From Providencia sneebia DSM 19967 (lineage in GTDB: Bacteria; Pseudomonadota; Gammaproteobacteria; Enterobacterales; Enterobacteriaceae), in the NCBI RefSeq assembly GCF_000314895.2, contig NZ_CM001773.1:3638028-3702027 (forward strand): a DNA stretch of 64,000 bases, read 5' to 3'. Below are positions 49,459 through 57,518 of this stretch, one piece after another. The notes beneath the pieces were generated by a model that ran no database searches, was not told the DNA's origin, and was given only the letters and a program-made list of their open reading frames with translations. Within the stretch, counting starts at the first letter, position 1; the number at the start of each line of letters is the position of its first letter. The position numbers and the translations under genes are program-made.

Positions 49459-50295
49459 CTATCCTTTACTTGTCAACGCCATATGTTTAGGTACTGTTAT
49501 TAGATACTCCGTATCCAACTTTCCACCTTTAGCAACAACACGTTTACCTGAACCTAAATCGTAATTTTCTACATTTAGCTTATCAAACCAAGGATAAGCT
49601 TGACGCTTTGCAAGCCAAAAGAATAAGCGTTTGACTTTTACGCTTTTACACGCTTTTAAAAGAGTATCAAGCTTTCTTGGAGATAAGTTCACCAACCCTT
49701 GCATTAATTCATCGGCATGTTCAAATGACACACTTTCAGGCAAGTCCACCAACACTTCCAATATGGCTTTTTCCGAACATGAAAAATACACAGGTGGCAA
49801 TTGTTCTTCCCATTCATACTCTTTAACGAACGCTCTATCTTTGGATAAGCTATCAGGCCAAAGTTTACTTGTACTATGTCCCTCGAACTTAATTGGCAAT
49901 GACAGTCTCGCAAGCCAGGAAGGAAGCTTTCTCGTTGCATATAAATGAATATGAGGTGTACTTCCTAACGACAAATATTGCGACAAACCCGATATTGAGA
50001 GCGCTGACAACCCACCGACCACAACAGGTGGAAGTTGTTCATCTACACTTTTATCCATCATACGCTGCATAGAAGCGACTACCCCTTCCCAAGTAACTGT
50101 TCGAGAATACTGGCTGTAAACACCTGTAGCTAGTAGCAATAACGTATCGGTTTTGACAGCATTATCTAACGAATGAACACTCAAACCCTGCTCTACAAGC
50201 CATTTCTTTGTAGCTAACATGCCATAAGGTAAAAGAGTTTTAAGAGGCTGCTTATAAGACTCTTTCACCATTTCATGCTGAAAATGACTAACCAT
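49459..50295 (-). CDS. abiEi: AbiEi-type antitoxin
   Basis: The 278-residue product fits the AbiEi family: an N-terminal winged-helix region (about 15-95) that represses the operon, a central segment VVVGGLSALSISGLSQYLSL with TPHIHLYATRKLPSWL, and a C-terminal domain that neutralises the toxin. The partner toxin gene starts 8 bp downstream. An almost perfect 27-bp palindrome (50336-50362) about 40 bp upstream is a plausible self-operator. The start at 50295 has only a weak ribosome site, and an in-frame ATG at 50271 is possible. Confidence 0.87.
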   Translation of the reverse strand: MVSHFQHEMVKESYKQPLKTLLPYGMLATKKWLVEQGLSVHSLDNAVKTDTLLLLATGVYSQYSRTVTWEGVVASMQRMMDKSVDEQLPPVVVGGLSALSISGLSQYLSLGSTPHIHLYATRKLPSWLARLSLPIKFEGHSTSKLWPDSLSKDRAFVKEYEWEEQLPPVYFSCSEKAILEVLVDLPESVSFEHADELMQGLVNLSPRKLDTLLKACKSVKVKRLFFWLAKRQAYPWFDKLNVENYDLGSGKRVVAKGGKLDTEYLITVPKHMALTSKG

Positions 50296-50335
50296 TTCTA
50301 AACACCAAACCCTTTATCTAGTTTATCTCTTTATC

Positions 50336-50362
50336 ATTTCACGGCGAAAATCGCCGTGAAAT
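50336..50362. promoter_or_regulatory. Palindrome upstream of the AbiE operon
   Basis: ATTTCACGGCGA (50336-50347) and TCGCCGTGAAAT (50351-50362) form 12-bp perfect arms around AAA, 41 bp before the antitoxin start. AbiEi proteins repress their own operons through inverted repeats, so this is the best operator candidate. It would also fold as a tight hairpin in RNA. Confidence 0.6.
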
Positions 50363-50424
50363 ATAGTCTTAGTAAACTATCACAATAAAGGACGGTTTAC
50401 CGAAACAAAAAAGTTATACTTAGT

Positions 50425-50529
50425 TCAGTCTGGTACACAAGAAAGAATGCAGAGTTCTCTCTGGCTCAAGCCTTTACGTATTCGCGTTTCTCGAAGGCTT
50501 CCTAGTATCTGGTCTATTACGTAGTTCAT
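50425..50529 (-). pseudogene. Truncated XRE-type helix-turn-helix regulator
   Basis: ATG 50529, with AAGGAT upstream, encodes MNYVIDQILGSLRETRIRKG and LSQRELCILSCVPD, then a stop. This is the first half of a typical XRE/HipB-like helix-turn-helix, where one would expect a GVPQSHISKIE-type continuation. The following bases do not restore it in any frame, so the rest is deleted. It lies directly upstream of the AbiE palindrome, in the same direction, and is probably a residue of an earlier regulator or toxin-antitoxin gene. Confidence 0.65.
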
Positions 50530-50746
50530 ACTTGATATCCTTCTATATATCATTGCACCAAAATTATATATAAAAACATATCGCACTCACCTTATAAACT
50601 AATCAAGTGATATCACTCATTGAAAATATCTTGTTTTGTGTACGGGTTTTTCCGATAAGTACGAAAAATGATAATTTGGAATGGTTTTAATTTTGGATAG
50701 GATTATTCAATTTCGCTGCATGGTGATGAAATACATCATTAAAAAT

Positions 50747-50777
50747 AAAAACCGTGATAATAATTACCACAGTTTTT
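50747..50777 (-). terminator. Terminator after rimI
   Basis: AAAAACCGTGATAA (50747-50760) pairs with TTACCACAGTTTTT (50764-50777) with two mismatches. On the minus strand it runs into TTTTTATTTTT after the rimI stop codon. Confidence 0.7.
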
Positions 50778-50799
50778 ATCTTTAAATATGTATTGATTA

Positions 50800-51249
50800 T
50801 CAATCTTTAAATAATGTTAATGCAAAAATAAGCGCATCTTCGCGGCCTTGCTTTGTTGGGTAATAATCTTTACGAACCGTAACTTGATGAAAACCCAAAC
50901 TATCATACAGCTTTAATGCTGGGGCATTAGATTCTCGAACTTCAAGCCATAATGTTAAAATGCCTTTATCAACTAAATCATTGATAAGCTGTTCCATTAA
51001 CTGGCGCCCGTATCCTTTTCCTTGATAATCTGGATGTACCGCAATATTAAACAAGGTTGCCTCATCAAGTACACATTGTGTTATTGCAAAGCCAACAATC
51101 TGATTATCTGATGAAATTTTAATATTATGGTATTTTTCACCCTGATTGCCATAAAAAACACGCTCAGTCCAAGGAAAATCATGACTTAGCTTCTCAATTA
51201 AGAAGGCTGTTGCGAGATCAGACTGCTTTAGTGCTGAAATTTTCGTCAT
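50800..51249 (-). CDS. rimI: Ribosomal protein bS18 alanine N-acetyltransferase RimI
   Basis: RimI acetylates the N-terminal alanine of ribosomal protein bS18. The 149-residue GNAT enzyme has the substrate segment EATLFNIAVHPDYQGKGYGR with the acetyl-CoA loop, the ESNAPALKLYDSLGF motif, and a C-terminal YYPTKQGREDALIFAL. Its start overlaps the end of holD by 32 bp, as in E. coli, implying translational coupling. Confidence 0.96.
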   Translation of the reverse strand: MTKISALKQSDLATAFLIEKLSHDFPWTERVFYGNQGEKYHNIKISSDNQIVGFAITQCVLDEATLFNIAVHPDYQGKGYGRQLMEQLINDLVDKGILTLWLEVRESNAPALKLYDSLGFHQVTVRKDYYPTKQGREDALIFALTLFKD

Positions 51250-51628
51250 TTTGATAGATCTGCTTCCATAGTGCCCGTTTAGCGCTATTGCTCATTGCTA
51301 GCTCAGCTAACACAGGAGAAATAAAAGTACTTTTTAGGGTTTCCGGCTGAAATTCTGTGCCTAATACCCAACAATTTATAGTTATTGGTGTCGGAAGCAT
51401 ACTTAGCTGTTCCGAATTAATACAAACAACCTCTGCAGGATCAATGCTCATTGCAAGAAAAATATCTTTTAACAGATGGCTGTTTAAATCCATATTATCA
51501 TCCGAAATGATAATAAGTTTAGTCGAATCCGGAATTCTTATACCACGCTCACCACGTAATGCAGCAGGATTTCTCACAACCCATTGAGTGATACCCATTT
51601 GATTTAAAAGCCTATCCCGTCGAGCCAT
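51218..51628 (-). CDS. holD: DNA polymerase III psi subunit HolD
   Basis: HolD (psi) links the clamp loader to the chi subunit and SSB at the replication fork. The 136-residue protein starts MARRDRLLNQMGITQWVVRN, the chi-binding N-terminal segment, and carries the conserved IPDSTKLIIISDD and WVLG segments. It overlaps rimI and diverges from rsmC across about 208 bp. The arrangement is the same as in E. coli. Confidence 0.94.
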   Translation of the reverse strand: MARRDRLLNQMGITQWVVRNPAALRGERGIRIPDSTKLIIISDDNMDLNSHLLKDIFLAMSIDPAEVVCINSEQLSMLPTPITINCWVLGTEFQPETLKSTFISPVLAELAMSNSAKRALWKQIYQNDENFSTKAV

Positions 51629-51836
51629 TTGTTTGCTTCCAGTCTCTAATTAACTATCACATCTTATCAAAGGGGGTTAACAGCGCCAACATAGCAATGC
51701 TATTTCGCTATTTTCTGATAAAGTATCCATCATTATCATCGCATTGCATCTAAAGGCAAAAAATAGCCATTAAATCTGCAATCTGACAAACAATAATCAG
51801 TACTTTTATTTTTCAGTATAAAAAACAGGACACACC

Positions 51837-52850
51837 ATGTCATTATTAACTCCAGCCAGCGAAGTGATTCAGCGCCATCTCGAACATTTTACAGATCGCC
51901 ATGTTATTTTAGCTGGTGATATTCAGGATGAGCTAGGTAGCATTCTAGATGCTGCTAGTGTGCGTGTTCTCACAAACCAATATCATCGTTGGCAAAACTT
52001 GCATCCTCTTATGGGAGATAACGTCAACTTCAGTGCCACTGTTCCCGCTGATTTTATGAGTGATTGTGACACATTAATTTATTATTGGCCTAAAAACAAA
52101 CAAGAAGCCTGCTTCCAGCTGGATGACCTGTGTACTTATTTAAAAGCAGGTAGCCAGATTTTCATTGTAGGTGAAAATCGCAGTGGCGTGAAAAGTGCTG
52201 AAGCGATAATGGAAGGGATTGCCACCTTACAGAAAATTGACTCTGCAAGACGCTGTGGACTTTATTATGGCGAATTAGAGCAACCTACCACTTTTGATAT
52301 TGCTCGCTGGTGGCGCCGTTATGAAGAAGAAGATGTCCAAATTCACGCATTGCCAGGTGTATTTAGTCACAATGAGTTAGATATTGGCAGCAATTTGTTA
52401 TTGGCAACGTTAAATGAACCAATGAAAGGCAAAGTGCTTGATCTCGCTTGCGGAAATGGTGTTATTGCGACTGTTGTGGGTAAACGTAATCCAGATGTGA
52501 CTTTGACGCTCAGTGATGTCAGTGCTTCGGCTATTGCCAGCGCAACGGCAACACTTGAAGCAAATCAGCTGACAGGTAAAGTGATTGCTAGCGATGCCTA
52601 TTCAAATATTGATGAGCAATTTGACTGGATAATATCCAATCCACCATTCCATGATGGCTTGAACACGAGCTACAATGCCGTTGAAAATATGATTTATCAA
52701 GCACCTAAGTACCTAAAAAAAGGTGGACGTTTGCGTATCGTGGCAAATGCTTTCCTACCTTATCCTGATATGTTGGATAAAGCATTTGGTGGCCATACCG
52801 TATTAGCGAAAACAGGGAAATTTAAAGTCTACGAAGCAACTAAGCGTTAA
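51837..52850 (+). CDS. rsmC: 16S rRNA (guanine1207-N2)-methyltransferase RsmC
   Basis: RsmC methylates G1207 of 16S rRNA. The 337-residue protein has two methyltransferase-like domains; the C-terminal one is active, with the SAM motif VLDLACGNGVIA (near 200) and catalytic motif IV SNPPFHDG. The N-terminal domain (1-170) lacks the motifs and helps folding and RNA binding. A stem-loop at 52879-52906 follows. Confidence 0.96.
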   Translation: MSLLTPASEVIQRHLEHFTDRHVILAGDIQDELGSILDAASVRVLTNQYHRWQNLHPLMGDNVNFSATVPADFMSDCDTLIYYWPKNKQEACFQLDDLCTYLKAGSQIFIVGENRSGVKSAEAIMEGIATLQKIDSARRCGLYYGELEQPTTFDIARWWRRYEEEDVQIHALPGVFSHNELDIGSNLLLATLNEPMKGKVLDLACGNGVIATVVGKRNPDVTLTLSDVSASAIASATATLEANQLTGKVIASDAYSNIDEQFDWIISNPPFHDGLNTSYNAVENMIYQAPKYLKKGGRLRIVANAFLPYPDMLDKAFGGHTVLAKTGKFKVYEATKR

Positions 52851-52878
52851 TGAGCTAACTTATTGCGTTTATCTTATA

Positions 52879-52906
52879 TGCGGTCAGGTTATTGTAACTG
52901 ACCGCA
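52879..52906 (+). terminator. Stem-loop after rsmC
   Basis: TGCGGTCAG-GTTA and TAAC-TGACCGCA form a stem of about 12 bp with one bulged base around a TTG loop. It is a likely terminator for rsmC, though no long T run follows. Confidence 0.6.
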
Positions 52907-52934
52907 ATTATTAGTAGTAATAAGAATTAAGTTC

Positions 52935-53195
52935 TCAAGGGTGATGCTGTAATACAAAAGCAGCTAAACTGCATAGCAATGTAATAATGGCAGGCACAAT
53001 TAATAAGCGCCTTGAGCCTCGGTTAAACAACATGGCTATCGTTGTTAACATTGCCACGATGATAGCAATTTTTACATTATCAATGCCCATGTTGCTAAGT
53101 AGATAAATCACACTCAAGAAAATAACGGCAAATACGCTCCACAATCCTGTGATAATCCGACGTTCCTGAGTGTTCTTTGATACGCTAATTGGCAT
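52935..53195 (-). CDS. Small inner-membrane protein under a Fur box (possibly DUF1435)
   Basis: The 86-residue protein has three hydrophobic segments (about 15-35, 40-57 and 66-82) and ends in LQHHP. An open frame extends to 53258, but ATG 53195 follows an ideal GAGGTGG ribosome site, and the Fur box lies within the longer version. E. coli encodes the small DUF1435 protein YjjZ near rsmC and the iron-regulated fhuF; this may be its counterpart, but the match is only by position and character. Iron regulation is likely from the perfect Fur palindrome. Confidence 0.7.
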   Translation of the reverse strand: MPISVSKNTQERRIITGLWSVFAVIFLSVIYLLSNMGIDNVKIAIIVAMLTTIAMLFNRGSRRLLIVPAIITLLCSLAAFVLQHHP

Positions 53196-53215
53196 AACCA
53201 CCTCGACAACGCAAA

Positions 53216-53230
53216 TGATAATTATTATCA
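53216..53230. promoter_or_regulatory. Perfect Fur box
   Basis: TGATAATTATTATCA is an exact 7-1-7 Fur palindrome (TGATAAT-N-ATTATCA). It lies 21 bp upstream of the small membrane protein start, where it would block its promoter when iron is plentiful. Confidence 0.85.
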
Positions 53231-53365
53231 ATAATATCTTTTTTTTAGCAAAAAACAATATTATTTTGCTATATAAAATTAATATGAAAATAATTTAAAA
53301 TTTATACGAATATCGAGGCCTATAAGCTCTTCTCACTGTATTAGTCAGTATGTTAACGTCGCTAT

Positions 53366-53899
53366 TTACACATCAAATAGATAAATAAAATGGATGTCCT
53401 CAGGTTCTAAGGCGAATAATTCAGGATCCGGCTTTTCAATCAACTGACATCCCATATATTGATAAAAATGAACTGTATTTTCTGAAGGTGTTGCAGAGAC
53501 ATATAACCCTTTAGCACCTTTCTTTTTTGCTAGTTCAACGCATTCGTGAAAGAGCATACCACCAAGCTTTTCACCACGATAACGGTGACTGACATGTAAA
53601 AATGATAACTGTAGTAAATCGCTATTTTCACCACGCCAAATGTTATCTAAGCCTGCTGCAGCAATCAGTTTATCATTATCAAAAACACCAATAAAAATAG
53701 CGCCATTATCGTAACTTTCTAAAAGATGTGGCGTATAAGCTTCAGGTTCACCTTCCGGCCAACCTTTCATATCAAATCGTTGTGCAGATAACACCAATTG
53801 TCCATTTTGGTGAAGGTACAAATTTTCTATTAATTCTGTTCTATCAATTGACCAAACGGAAGTCATTTCATCCCGTTGTAACTCACGTATTTTTCTCAT
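53366..53899 (-). CDS. GNAT-family acetyltransferase
   Basis: The 177-residue protein has the GNAT acetyl-CoA-binding region LSFLHVSHRYRGEKLGGMLF (about 95-114) and the late motif VHFYQYMGCQLIE. The N-terminal half (RTELIENLYLHQNGQLVL, and DMKGWPEGE) resembles other uncharacterised enteric GNAT proteins. It overlaps the end of yjbB by 17 bp and is probably translated with it. The substrate is unknown. Confidence 0.85.
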   Translation of the reverse strand: MRKIRELQRDEMTSVWSIDRTELIENLYLHQNGQLVLSAQRFDMKGWPEGEPEAYTPHLLESYDNGAIFIGVFDNDKLIAAAGLDNIWRGENSDLLQLSFLHVSHRYRGEKLGGMLFHECVELAKKKGAKGLYVSATPSENTVHFYQYMGCQLIEKPDPELFALEPEDIHFIYLFDV

Positions 53900-55534
53900 T
53901 TTCTAAACTCTGTAATTCTTTTCGACTTTCAGCAACGCCTTCAAGTGCATGATAAGCAACCGCGCAAAAGAGCGAATTTAATCGTTTCATATCGCCTAAT
54001 AAGCTCACATGCAAATTACTGGTTTCTAAGCTCAACATATTATTTTCATGCAGGCGTTCAACATGCGCATAAGCAAAACGTTGATTTATCAATCTGAAAC
54101 GATGCTTTGCGCGGCGTAAACGTTTAGCATTATCAATATCTTTTGATACAAACACTGACATAGCTAAATTTAAATTTGCTTGCAAGCGACTAAGTAAGGC
54201 ATGCAGCTCCTTATAACCTTCTTCTGAAAAGGAAGCTTGATGATTCAGCGTTTTCTTCACTAATTCAGATGTCATACGGTGAATGATGGTAGATGATTGC
54301 TGTAAATTAAACGCGGTATCAATAATTTCAGCCCAACGTCTTGAATCTTCTTCACTGAGTTCACTTTGTTGTAACTGCGCAAGATAGAGTTTAATACTGC
54401 TATGCAGCATATCGACCTCTTCTTCTAAGCGATTAACTTCTCTTTTTTGCTCTTTATTGCCATCAAGTACCTCATTAAATCGTTGTAGCATCGACTCAAG
54501 TACATCCCCCATGCGCAATGTTTCCCTTACGGCATTGGCAATAGCCAGTGAAGGGGTTTCTAAAGCACTTTTATCTAAATAACGTGGGGCAATCTCATTG
54601 TCTGAAGGCGGTGCTATTGGGCATAATTTATTACACAATTTAGCCATTGCACCAACAAATGGAAGCATTAATAAGCAACGAATTAAGTTATAAAATACAT
54701 GGAAATAGATGACGACTTCCGACTTCTTAAAGCCATATTCGCCGATCCATAACGCCAAAGGCTTGACCCACGGCAACACAACAATGCAGCCAATTAACTT
54801 AAACAGTAAGCTACCTAAAACAACTTGGCGAGCAATCTCACTCTGTCCTCGGCTACTCATCATCGCCAATAAACCACTACCAATATTAGCGCCAATCACA
54901 ATGCTTAAACTGATATAGAGAGGAACTAATCCAGCAGCACTCAGTGTTGCCGTTAACAACACAGCAGCAAGGCTGGAGTAACTGATCATAGCGAAAATCG
55001 CCCCAACCAGCATAGCCAATATCACATCACCACTTAAAGACGTAAAAATAGCCTTAACAGCATCCGCTTGTGTGATAGGTTCAGCAGAAGCGACTATCAA
55101 TTGCAATGCTAATAATATTAACCCTAAGCCGATTCCCACTCGGCCAATTTGACCTGACCTATTTTTTTCTGACTCAGAAAAAAAGTGACCCCTAACAAGA
55201 TCAACAAAGGTGAAAGCCAAGATAAATCGAAGGTCAACACACGCGCCATTAGCGCAGTACCAACATCCGCACCTAGCATGATCACCATTGCAGGAGTAAG
55301 TGAAATCAGCCCTTGAGAAACAAAAGAGATCACCAGTAATGCCGTAGCATTACTGCTTTGCACTAGCGCCGTCACTCCAACGCCAGATAGAAATGCGCTA
55401 AATTTTTGGTTAACGCTTTTTCCTAAAATACGTCGAAGATCTGCGCCAAAAACTCGCATTATCCCAGTGCGGACAATATGTGTTCCCCACACCAGCAATG
55501 CAACAGAGGATAAAAGATGTAGAAGTTCTAGCAT
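53883..55534 (-). pseudogene. yjbB: Na/phosphate cotransporter family protein YjbB, frameshifted
   Basis: The pieces together match E. coli YjbB, an inner-membrane phosphate exporter with two Na/Pi-cotransporter repeats and a C-terminal PhoU-like helical domain. The first frame (from ATG 55534) encodes MLELLHLLSSVALLVWGTHI, through QSSNATALLV, to TFFLSQKKIGQV, then stops at WESA. The rest (NRSGQIGRVGIGLGLILLAL onward, with YSSLAAVLLTATLSAAG) is in another frame. The break is at seven A (55162-55168, minus strand); eight A would restore one protein of about 550 residues. The remainder is intact, so a recent mutation or sequencing error is likely. The PhoU-like part spans about 200 residues. 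Confidence 0.85.
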
Positions 55535-55781
55535 TGAAATCCTATATAGTGAAATTGGCGATATTAATCGAAAAAATTTGTAGGCGCTTCATCAGAAAAG
55601 AACGTCATATTCTTTTCTATCTCCGCTTATTTTGGGTCATGCCAAAAATTGGCAGATTGCAGATTAAAGATAACTCAAAGTTATACCTAATGACTTATCA
55701 TACATTATTCGTATTATTTTTCAAAAAGTTAACTCTAATTGCAGATATTGGCGGTGACATTTGATGAAAAATACAAACAAA

Positions 55782-55814
55782 AAATCCTCTGCAACATCCT
55801 ATTGCAGAGGATTT
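55782..55814 (-). terminator. Terminator after phoA
   Basis: AAATCCTCTGCAA (55782-55794) pairs with TTGCAGAGGATTT (55802-55814), a perfect 13-bp stem just after the phoA stop codon. On the minus strand TTTGTTTGTA follows. Confidence 0.85.
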
Positions 55815-55834
55815 AAATTACAGGGTTGGTTTTA

Positions 55835-57268
55835 TTATTTCAATTGCATAGCATCGCGCATTGTAAAAAATAAATCTGTTTGGTCGGTTAATCCCATCAC
55901 GTTTGCAGCATGTGGGCCATAGGCTGCAACGCGTAATTGTGCCCCCGTGTGCTCTTGTGAATCGTCTTCTGAGTTACCATAATTCACCACCATAACCGAA
56001 CCATCTTTTGTGATTAAAGCTTGTGTTAAGCCTGGTGATTTAGCATCTTCTGGAATAATTTGGCTAGAATGAGAATGGTCAGCAGTGACAATAATTAATG
56101 TATCACCATGTTTTTTAGCAAACTCTAAGCCAACTTGTACAGCTTCATCTAAAGCGACAGTTTCACCAATTTGCCCACACGGGTTCGCATTGTGATCTTG
56201 CTTATCAATTGAAGCGCTTTCTACTTGTAAGAAAAAGCCATTTGGATTTGTTTCTAACAAATCTATCGCTTTTTGTGTCATTTGCGCCAATGTTGGGGCA
56301 TTAGGATCAAGTTTAGAATTTGGTTTGCACTCTAAAGGTTGATTTTCAAGATTGCTATGATAGCTCGCTTTTGGTCCTTCCCATGCTACAGCCATATTTC
56401 CGTCATGAAATAAGCCCAATACCGGTTTATCTTGATTAGCTTCAGTTACCACATCTAATGATTTAGCATCACGTACAATATGATATCCGCGTTCTTTTGC
56501 CTGTTCTTCAAGCGTTTTGCCTTTATAATCACCAGCCTTTGCGACTTGATTGAAGCTTTTAGCACCGCCACCTAAAGTGACATCAGCACGCGTCACTAAT
56601 AATTGTTCTGATATTGAACCTCTACCACCATTTTCTAGCGCATTTGTTGCACATTTTTCTGACGTTTCTTCAGGACCATAACATTTACGTCCTGTCACAT
56701 GCGAGAATTGTGCCGCTGGCGTAGCATCTTGAATTTCAGACGTGGTCACGTTACCCGTAGCTTTACCATTACGTTTAGCAATTTCAAGTAATGTTTCATG
56801 ATCTTTACCAAAAACGTCTACACCAAGTGCACCATTATATGTTTTCACACCAGAAGACCAAGCCGTCGCGGATGCCGCAGAATCAGTGACATAATCAGGT
56901 TTTTGGGTCTTTTTATTTAATGCATAGTGTGTGTATTGGCCTGTAACAGGTAAAGCATCAATTCCTTTAAAAAAGCCACCAGCACCTTCCGCATAATTAC
57001 GTGCAACCGTAATCTCAGAGTCGCCCATTCCATCGCCAATAAATAGGATCACATTTTTTGCTTTATCGTTATGTAAAGCCGCTTTCATAATATCTGTTTG
57101 TTCTTGAGCTAAACGGCGAGCACCACCAAATTGGGTAATATCACCTTGGGCTGCTCTATTTTGTGAAACAGCGTCATTTGGTTGGGCTGCATAAACTGGA
57201 ATAGCGCTCCCCATTAGAATAGTGGTGATTGCAACAGCTAAAAGGGATTTCATACGATAACCTGTCAT
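55835..57268 (-). CDS. phoA: Alkaline phosphatase
   Basis: PhoA is the periplasmic zinc/magnesium phosphomonoesterase made during phosphate starvation. The 477-residue precursor has a signal peptide (about 1-27, ending VYA), the metal-binding [12 protein letters not shown], the active-site serine in [13 protein letters not shown], and zinc ligands in [21 protein letters not shown] and EHTGAQ. ATG 57268 ([10 protein letters not shown]) follows CAAGGAACAGG. The longer frame to 57286 would need a TTG start. A PHO box lies about 80 bp upstream. Confidence 0.96.
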   Translation of the reverse strand: MTGYRMKSLLAVAITTILMGSAIPVYAAQPNDAVSQNRAAQGDITQFGGARRLAQEQTDIMKAALHNDKAKNVILFIGDGMGDSEITVARNYAEGAGGFFKGIDALPVTGQYTHYALNKKTQKPDYVTDSAASATAWSSGVKTYNGALGVDVFGKDHETLLEIAKRNGKATGNVTTSEIQDATPAAQFSHVTGRKCYGPEETSEKCATNALENGGRGSISEQLLVTRADVTLGGGAKSFNQVAKAGDYKGKTLEEQAKERGYHIVRDAKSLDVVTEANQDKPVLGLFHDGNMAVAWEGPKASYHSNLENQPLECKPNSKLDPNAPTLAQMTQKAIDLLETNPNGFFLQVESASIDKQDHNANPCGQIGETVALDEAVQVGLEFAKKHGDTLIIVTADHSHSSQIIPEDAKSPGLTQALITKDGSVMVVNYGNSEDDSQEHTGAQLRVAAYGPHAANVMGLTDQTDLFFTMRDAMQLK

Positions 57269-57346
57269 AAACCTGTTCCTTGCCAATATAATTAGATGGA
57301 ATATTAATTTATTATCAAATAATGAAGGTCATACTAATTTAGATAT

Positions 57347-57364
57347 ATGACAACCCGATGACAT
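57347..57364 (-). promoter_or_regulatory. PHO box upstream of phoA
   Basis: On the minus strand ATGTCAT-CGGG-TTGTCAT forms the two 7-bp direct repeats with 11-bp periodicity that PhoB recognises (consensus CTGTCAT repeated). It lies 79-96 bp before the phoA start. Confidence 0.75.
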
Positions 57365-57397
57365 TTTCATGGCGATAAAAAGACAGTATTTTTAAGC

Positions 57398-57432
57398 GAA
57401 GGATGAAGGATGAAGGATGAAGGATGAAGGAT
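57398..57432. repeat. Five tandem copies of a 7-bp unit upstream of phoA
   Basis: GAAGGAT is repeated exactly five times in a row, between the esterase terminator and the phoA PHO box. The unit number could vary by replication slippage. It is outside any gene, about 35 bp upstream of the PHO box. Confidence 0.9.
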
Positions 57433-57466
57433 GATAAAGAAGAAAAATGGGAAATAAAAAATGTTA

Positions 57467-57507
57467 CACCTTAAAACAGGTATTAATGTAATACCTATTT
57501 TGAGGTG
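57467..57507 (-). terminator. Terminator after the Fes-like esterase gene
   Basis: A long imperfect stem pairs CACCT with AGGTG, AAAA with TTTT, and AGGTATTA with TAATACCT around a three-base loop (57467-57507). On the minus strand a T-rich stretch follows after a few bases. It lies close to the esterase stop codon at 57519. Confidence 0.7.
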
Positions 57508-57518
57508 TTCGAATTTAG

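Noticed and set aside
55480..55764. Plus-strand open frame of 94 codons across the yjbB start
   Set aside because: It overlaps the well-supported N-terminus of yjbB on the other strand, has no ribosome site and no recognisable motif.
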